Both the position numbers and the translations under genes were made by a program. The notes under the pieces were generated by a model. The model did no database searches. It was not told the DNA's origin and worked only from the letters and a program-made list of their open reading frames with translations. Positions 60,847 through 64,000 of a stretch of DNA of 64,000 nucleotides are shown one piece after another; position 1 is the first letter of the stretch, and each line of letters begins with the position of its first letter. Origin of the DNA: Pikeienuella litoralis (lineage in GTDB: Bacteria > Pseudomonadota > Alphaproteobacteria > Rhodobacterales > Rhodobacteraceae); contig NZ_JBBHER010000006.1 in NCBI RefSeq assembly GCF_037646705.1, forward strand, positions 62,001-126,000, written 5' to 3'.

Positions 60847-63207
60847 ATGTGCGAGCCCATTGGAAACACGCCCAAAATAACGCCTGAGGCAATTCTCTCC
60901 GGCGTAGGATTCTTCGATCGTTCAGAGCTCTGCGCGCTGGTCGCCATTCTGGACGTGGCCGACGCTCTCACCATCGCGAAAGGCGCCGTCGAGGATATCG
61001 GGCGGCGCCTGCGGCTGATCGGATCCGATCGCGGCGCCAGTTTGCGCACCCGGGTCGACGAACTGGTGATGTCGGACCTGCCGGACGCGGCCTTGCGTCA
61101 CCGCTTGTGGTACGGGCTGTCAAAGGGACTCGCGACCTCGACGTCGACGCCATTCTCGACCCGCTCGGGCCGGGCATCAGCGGCGTCGATGGCGGTCAGG
61201 ACATCGGAGCGGCTTTCGCCGGCGCACGTCAAAAGACGCGCGTCCGGCGGCCAGAAAACCATCGAGGGCGATGGCCGGTCGGAGTTGGAGCGCCGCGCCG
61301 CCAGGCTCTGGGCCCGGACGCGAGACAGCTTCGCGGGAGTGAAGCCGATGCCGTTTCCGCAATTGGTCGAGGAAGAATTCCTCGACTTCCTCGCCGATGG
61401 CCAGACCCTTGAGACTATCGCGCAGTCCGCCGAGCCAGAGGCGGCGGAAGCGCTCAGACGGGCGCACGCCGCGGCGCAAGTGGCGCTGGCGACGGGCGGC
61501 GGTTGGGCCGCCTTCGCCGCGATCGCCGGCTCCGCAGGTTTCGCGCCCTACCTCCTCGCCGCGCAGGCGAGCGCCTGGATTCCGCTCGTAAGCGGACCCG
61601 GGCTGGTGTCGCTCCTCGCTGTCGTCGTCAATCCCGTCACGCTCTTCGTCGGCCTCGGCGCTCTCGCCTGGTGGGGTGCGGCCCACTCCGCGAACGCCGT
61701 GAGAAGCCAGATGGCCGCGCGCCTCTGCGTGCTTCTGGCTATGCGCGGCGCGAAAGGCGCGGCGCAGGGCCTCGACATCTTCGTTGGCGACATGCGTCAG
61801 CTCGCCGACGCTCCGGAGACCCACCTCGCCCATATGGACAGCGAGGATCTCCATTTCCACTGGCGCAAGGCGGCGTTCATCCGAACGCGGCGCTCGCGGG
61901 CGATGCAGGTTCCTGCGGGCGCGCCCCCCGCCCCCTGGAACGTTCAGCGCGAATGGGCGTTCGCAAAGACGGCCAAACCGAGCGCGACGGATCGGCTGAA
62001 CATCGCCGACGGGCTCGCGATCACGGCGCTGACGGCGGGCGAGATGCTCTGGCACGCCGCGGCCATCGACCGGAACGTGCTCATGGCGGCCGATTTCTCG
62101 CGCAGCGCTGATCTTGGCGACCCCATTGCGTTCGCCGCCGCCGCCGGAAACTTCGCGGTGGAAGGCGCCGGCTACTCGCTTCGAGGATACACGGCCGAGC
62201 GGTTTGTCATGGACCGGTTGATCGCGGACGGCCACGACGTGGCGCTGGCGCAGGCGAGCAACACCCCCGGGCTCGACCTTCTGGTCGACGGCGCGCCGGT
62301 GCAGGTCAAATGCGGCGTGAACCTAAGTCTCCTGAAAGAGCATTTCGCGAAATACCCCGGGATTCCCGTGATCGCCAATGAGGAGCTGGTCGACGAGGCG
62401 GCCCAGTGCGGCGCCGATTGGGCCAAACTTGTCGGCACGGTTCCCGGCTTCGACATCGCCGCGATCGAAGAGGATGTCGCCGGCGCCCTCGCGCATGCGG
62501 CGGGCCTCGCCGGTCCGGACATTCTGTTTTTCGCATTCTCGGCGGGCGCCATACGCGGCGGCGTCGGGGTCTGGCGCGGCGAGATCGCGCTCGACGACCT
62601 ACCCGCCTGGCTGGTGATCGACGGCGCCGCCAGAGGCATGCTCGGGCTTATCGGCGGCCATGGCGGCGCGTGGATCGGGCTCGTCGCCATCGGACCCGCG
62701 GGCGCGCTTATCCTGGGGCCAATCGCCGCCTGCGCTGCGCTTATGGGCGCGGGCGCCGTGCGCGAGCGCGTCACCAGGGCCCTCATGCGGAATTGGCATC
62801 GCGAGCTGCTCGCGCTGGCTGAGACCCTCCATCGCGCCGTGACCGCCACGCTCGAACGCCGGATCGAAGGTCTCGAGCGGCGTTACGAGGAATTGCATGA
62901 GTTGGCGAAGGGTCAGAATGCGAAATTACTAGACTGGATGTGCGACCGCGCCGACGACGATCTGATCGCCGCGATCGAGGCTCGCGCCGATACCACAGAA
63001 CCGCCCCGGACGGAGGCGCTGGCGCTGGAACTGGTCGTCGAAGCCGCGCGGCTTGCGCCCGGTGACGCGGAGACCCTCCGGGCTCGAAAACGCATCGAAC
63101 GATATCTCGAGAATCGGCCCAAGCTCTCGGATGTCGCGTTCCCCACGAGGCGCGCAGTTGCGCCGGGCGGGGACGTTTCGGCCAAAGTGACACCGTCGCC
63201 GGAATGA
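60847..63207 (+). CDS. Unrecognised membrane protein with a PD-(D/E)XK-like nuclease signature
   Basis: This 786-aa protein from the ATG at 60847 (MCEPIGNTPK) matches no family known to me. A hydrophobic pair lies at about 213-235 and 253-275, and another pair at about 594-637. Between them, GYTAERFVMDRLIADGHDV (E451), NTPGLDLLVDG (D477) and PVQVKCG (Q486-x-K488) form the E-D-(Q/E)xK pattern of Mrr-like nucleases. The C-terminus has a coiled-coil-like segment (about 650-690). Residues about 95-140 are unusually rich in Ser/Thr/Arg, while another frame there (RDLDVDAILDPLGPGISGV) looks more protein-like, so paired frameshifts are possible. It follows a recombinase module, suggesting mobile cargo. 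Confidence 0.6.
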   Translation: MCEPIGNTPKITPEAILSGVGFFDRSELCALVAILDVADALTIAKGAVEDIGRRLRLIGSDRGASLRTRVDELVMSDLPDAALRHRLWYGLSKGLATSTSTPFSTRSGRASAASMAVRTSERLSPAHVKRRASGGQKTIEGDGRSELERRAARLWARTRDSFAGVKPMPFPQLVEEEFLDFLADGQTLETIAQSAEPEAAEALRRAHAAAQVALATGGGWAAFAAIAGSAGFAPYLLAAQASAWIPLVSGPGLVSLLAVVVNPVTLFVGLGALAWWGAAHSANAVRSQMAARLCVLLAMRGAKGAAQGLDIFVGDMRQLADAPETHLAHMDSEDLHFHWRKAAFIRTRRSRAMQVPAGAPPAPWNVQREWAFAKTAKPSATDRLNIADGLAITALTAGEMLWHAAAIDRNVLMAADFSRSADLGDPIAFAAAAGNFAVEGAGYSLRGYTAERFVMDRLIADGHDVALAQASNTPGLDLLVDGAPVQVKCGVNLSLLKEHFAKYPGIPVIANEELVDEAAQCGADWAKLVGTVPGFDIAAIEEDVAGALAHAAGLAGPDILFFAFSAGAIRGGVGVWRGEIALDDLPAWLVIDGAARGMLGLIGGHGGAWIGLVAIGPAGALILGPIAACAALMGAGAVRERVTRALMRNWHRELLALAETLHRAVTATLERRIEGLERRYEELHELAKGQNAKLLDWMCDRADDDLIAAIEARADTTEPPRTEALALELVVEAARLAPGDAETLRARKRIERYLENRPKLSDVAFPTRRAVAPGGDVSAKVTPSPE

Positions 63208-63276
63208 TCAAGTCCTAGAGAATAGGGCTGGTGAGATCGGATCTATGGCAGCGCCGCCGGCCATCGCGTCCGAACT

Positions 63277-63699
63277 TCAGGCGGCAGCGCGCGCCTGCAC
63301 CACCTGCTTGATGCGCCTCCGTGCAATCGGAACGGCATCAGTTGGTGGCAACTCTTCTATCCGCGCCCCCGTGAGGGGGCGACCATCGTTCTCGCGCATT
63401 TCGGCGCCCGAGAGGGAGAACCCCACGGCAAGGTTCTTCGGAGTGAAGAACGCCGTATTCAGGATCTCCTTCGGGGAGTTGGCGAGCGTGTCATACGCCG
63501 TGAACCACTGGCCTTCGAATTTGTCGATGGTCAGCGGCTGGCGGATTTCCGGGCCGGTGAAGGTCTTGAACATCCCGCGCTCGCGCAGGATCTTCGAAAC
63601 CGGGTTGGAGCCAAAGACCAGATCCTGAATCTGGCTCTGGTAGTTCGCCAGCGAAGCGGTGAGCCTCTGGCGATACTGGCGATCAGCCGTTACAGCCAT
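63277..63699 (-). pseudogene. Phage major capsid protein, truncated to the N-terminal part
   Basis: The 140-aa frame (LTASLANYQSQIQDLVFGSN, FKTFTGPEIRQPLTI, EGQWFTAYDTLANSPKEILN, FSLSGAEMRENDG) resembles the first third of a phage major capsid protein. Family members run to about 300 aa; here the sequence ends in a basic tail (RRRIKQVVQARAAA) that does not look like capsid. It is probably cut by the recombination that brought in the neighbouring gene. Confidence 0.6.
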
Positions 63700-63717
63700 T
63701 GCCTGTTTCCTTGCTTA

Positions 63718-64000
63718 TCAGGGCGAATCTGCGAATGCCGCTTTGATCGCGTCCCGAGCGGTTGTGAATTGACGCTTGCCGCCTACCGTCTTGCCGGAGG
63801 TTGGAGCGCCGCTGATTGATTTGCCGCCGTCAGGGTCAACAGGACGTGGCATGGGCGGCGCGACAGGCTCGGGGTCGGCTTCACTCGCGGATTGTGAAGG
63901 CGGTCGCCCGCCAGTCATCCGGTAAGCTTCTGAAAGCCGTTGCTCCGGGCTCAAATTCGAGCCGTAAATCTGTTCGATCACGCCGGACTGGAGATAGCGC
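63718..64000 (-). CDS. Phage scaffold-like protein, 5' part outside the window
   Basis: The frame is open at the right edge (RYLQSGVIEQIYGSNLSPEQ, then RLSEAYRMTGGRPP) and ends in a Pro/Gly-rich tail with KRQFTTARDAIKAAFADSP. It lies directly before a capsid gene, as scaffold or capsid-assembly proteins do. A GTG at 63981 could start it but the in-frame codons beyond are coding-like. Assignment rests on position and composition. Confidence 0.45.
   Translation of the reverse strand, partial: RYLQSGVIEQIYGSNLSPEQRLSEAYRMTGGRPPSQSASEADPEPVAPPMPRPVDPDGGKSISGAPTSGKTVGGKRQFTTARDAIKAAFADSP

Noticed and set aside
61177..62235. Minus-strand frame inside the membrane-nuclease gene
   Set aside because: Arginine-rich antisense shadow without any recognisable motif.

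Overview
The window is GC-rich DNA with alphaproteobacterial character, probably Rhodobacterales/Rhizobiales-like. The main evidence is the many ABC, tripartite-tricarboxylate (TTT) and LysR/IclR-controlled uptake clusters, a type II-C CRISPR system, and phage capsid and recombinase genes of the kind seen in that class. The genus cannot be fixed from sequence alone. The first ~35 kb is nutrient scavenging; the rest is increasingly mosaic and crowded with transposase debris.

Layout, left part. 1-4.5 kb: an NMT1/SsuA-type ABC importer (permease, ATPase, permease, binding protein) with an IclR regulator. 4.85-6.2 kb: a dead IS256 element. 6.3-17.0 kb: a one-strand catabolic cluster (IclR, SDR, amidohydrolase, TctC-TctB-TctA, an aspartoacylase-like hydrolase, a SAF-Ldh fusion, a UxaA-type lyase, a Gfo/Idh oxidoreductase) that recalls sulfolactate or sugar-acid pathways. 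17.1-17.9 kb: IS3 and IS256 remnants. 18.3-26.5 kb: a Dpp-type peptide importer with an M81 (MlrC-like) peptidase and a divergent LysR. 26.8-34.9 kb: a LysR, a complete Liv-type importer, a GatC/AtzG-like plus amidase pair, and a cupin. 35-39 kb: IS630/IS5 scraps, then an SMR transporter, a HAD-UbiA fusion and a polytopic membrane protein that together suggest lipid-linked sugar metabolism.

Layout, right part. 39.2-43.6 kb: a truncated oxidoreductase, an SDR, a LysR cut short and joined in frame to an exported PDZ-like protein, and IS3 debris. 43.7-46.2 kb: a small mercury-resistance operon (merR, a decayed merT-position gene, merF, merA) with a classic 19-bp-spaced MerR promoter. 46.75-51.8 kb: a type II-C CRISPR-Cas9 locus. 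All catalytic residues are visible in Cas9 and Cas1. A tracrRNA gene with promoter-like boxes, anti-repeat, nexus hairpin and terminator lies divergently beside cas9. The mini-array holds four repeats at exact 66-bp phase; the two left-hand repeats have decayed.

52-56 kb: an IS481 scrap, a degenerate tRNA-Gly, a tyrosine integrase, a DUF262 (GmrSD-like) defence protein and the 3' stub of an hsdR gene. 56.5-60.5 kb: a recombination module (unknown protein, two excisionase-like HTH proteins, two overlapping tyrosine recombinases that each carry one frameshift). 60.8-63.2 kb: an unrecognised membrane protein containing a PD-(D/E)XK-like nuclease signature. 63.3-64 kb: phage scaffold and truncated capsid genes. 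A 104-bp direct repeat (43.52 and 56.49 kb, about 92% identical) brackets the mer-CRISPR-DUF262 block, which looks like a defence and resistance island.
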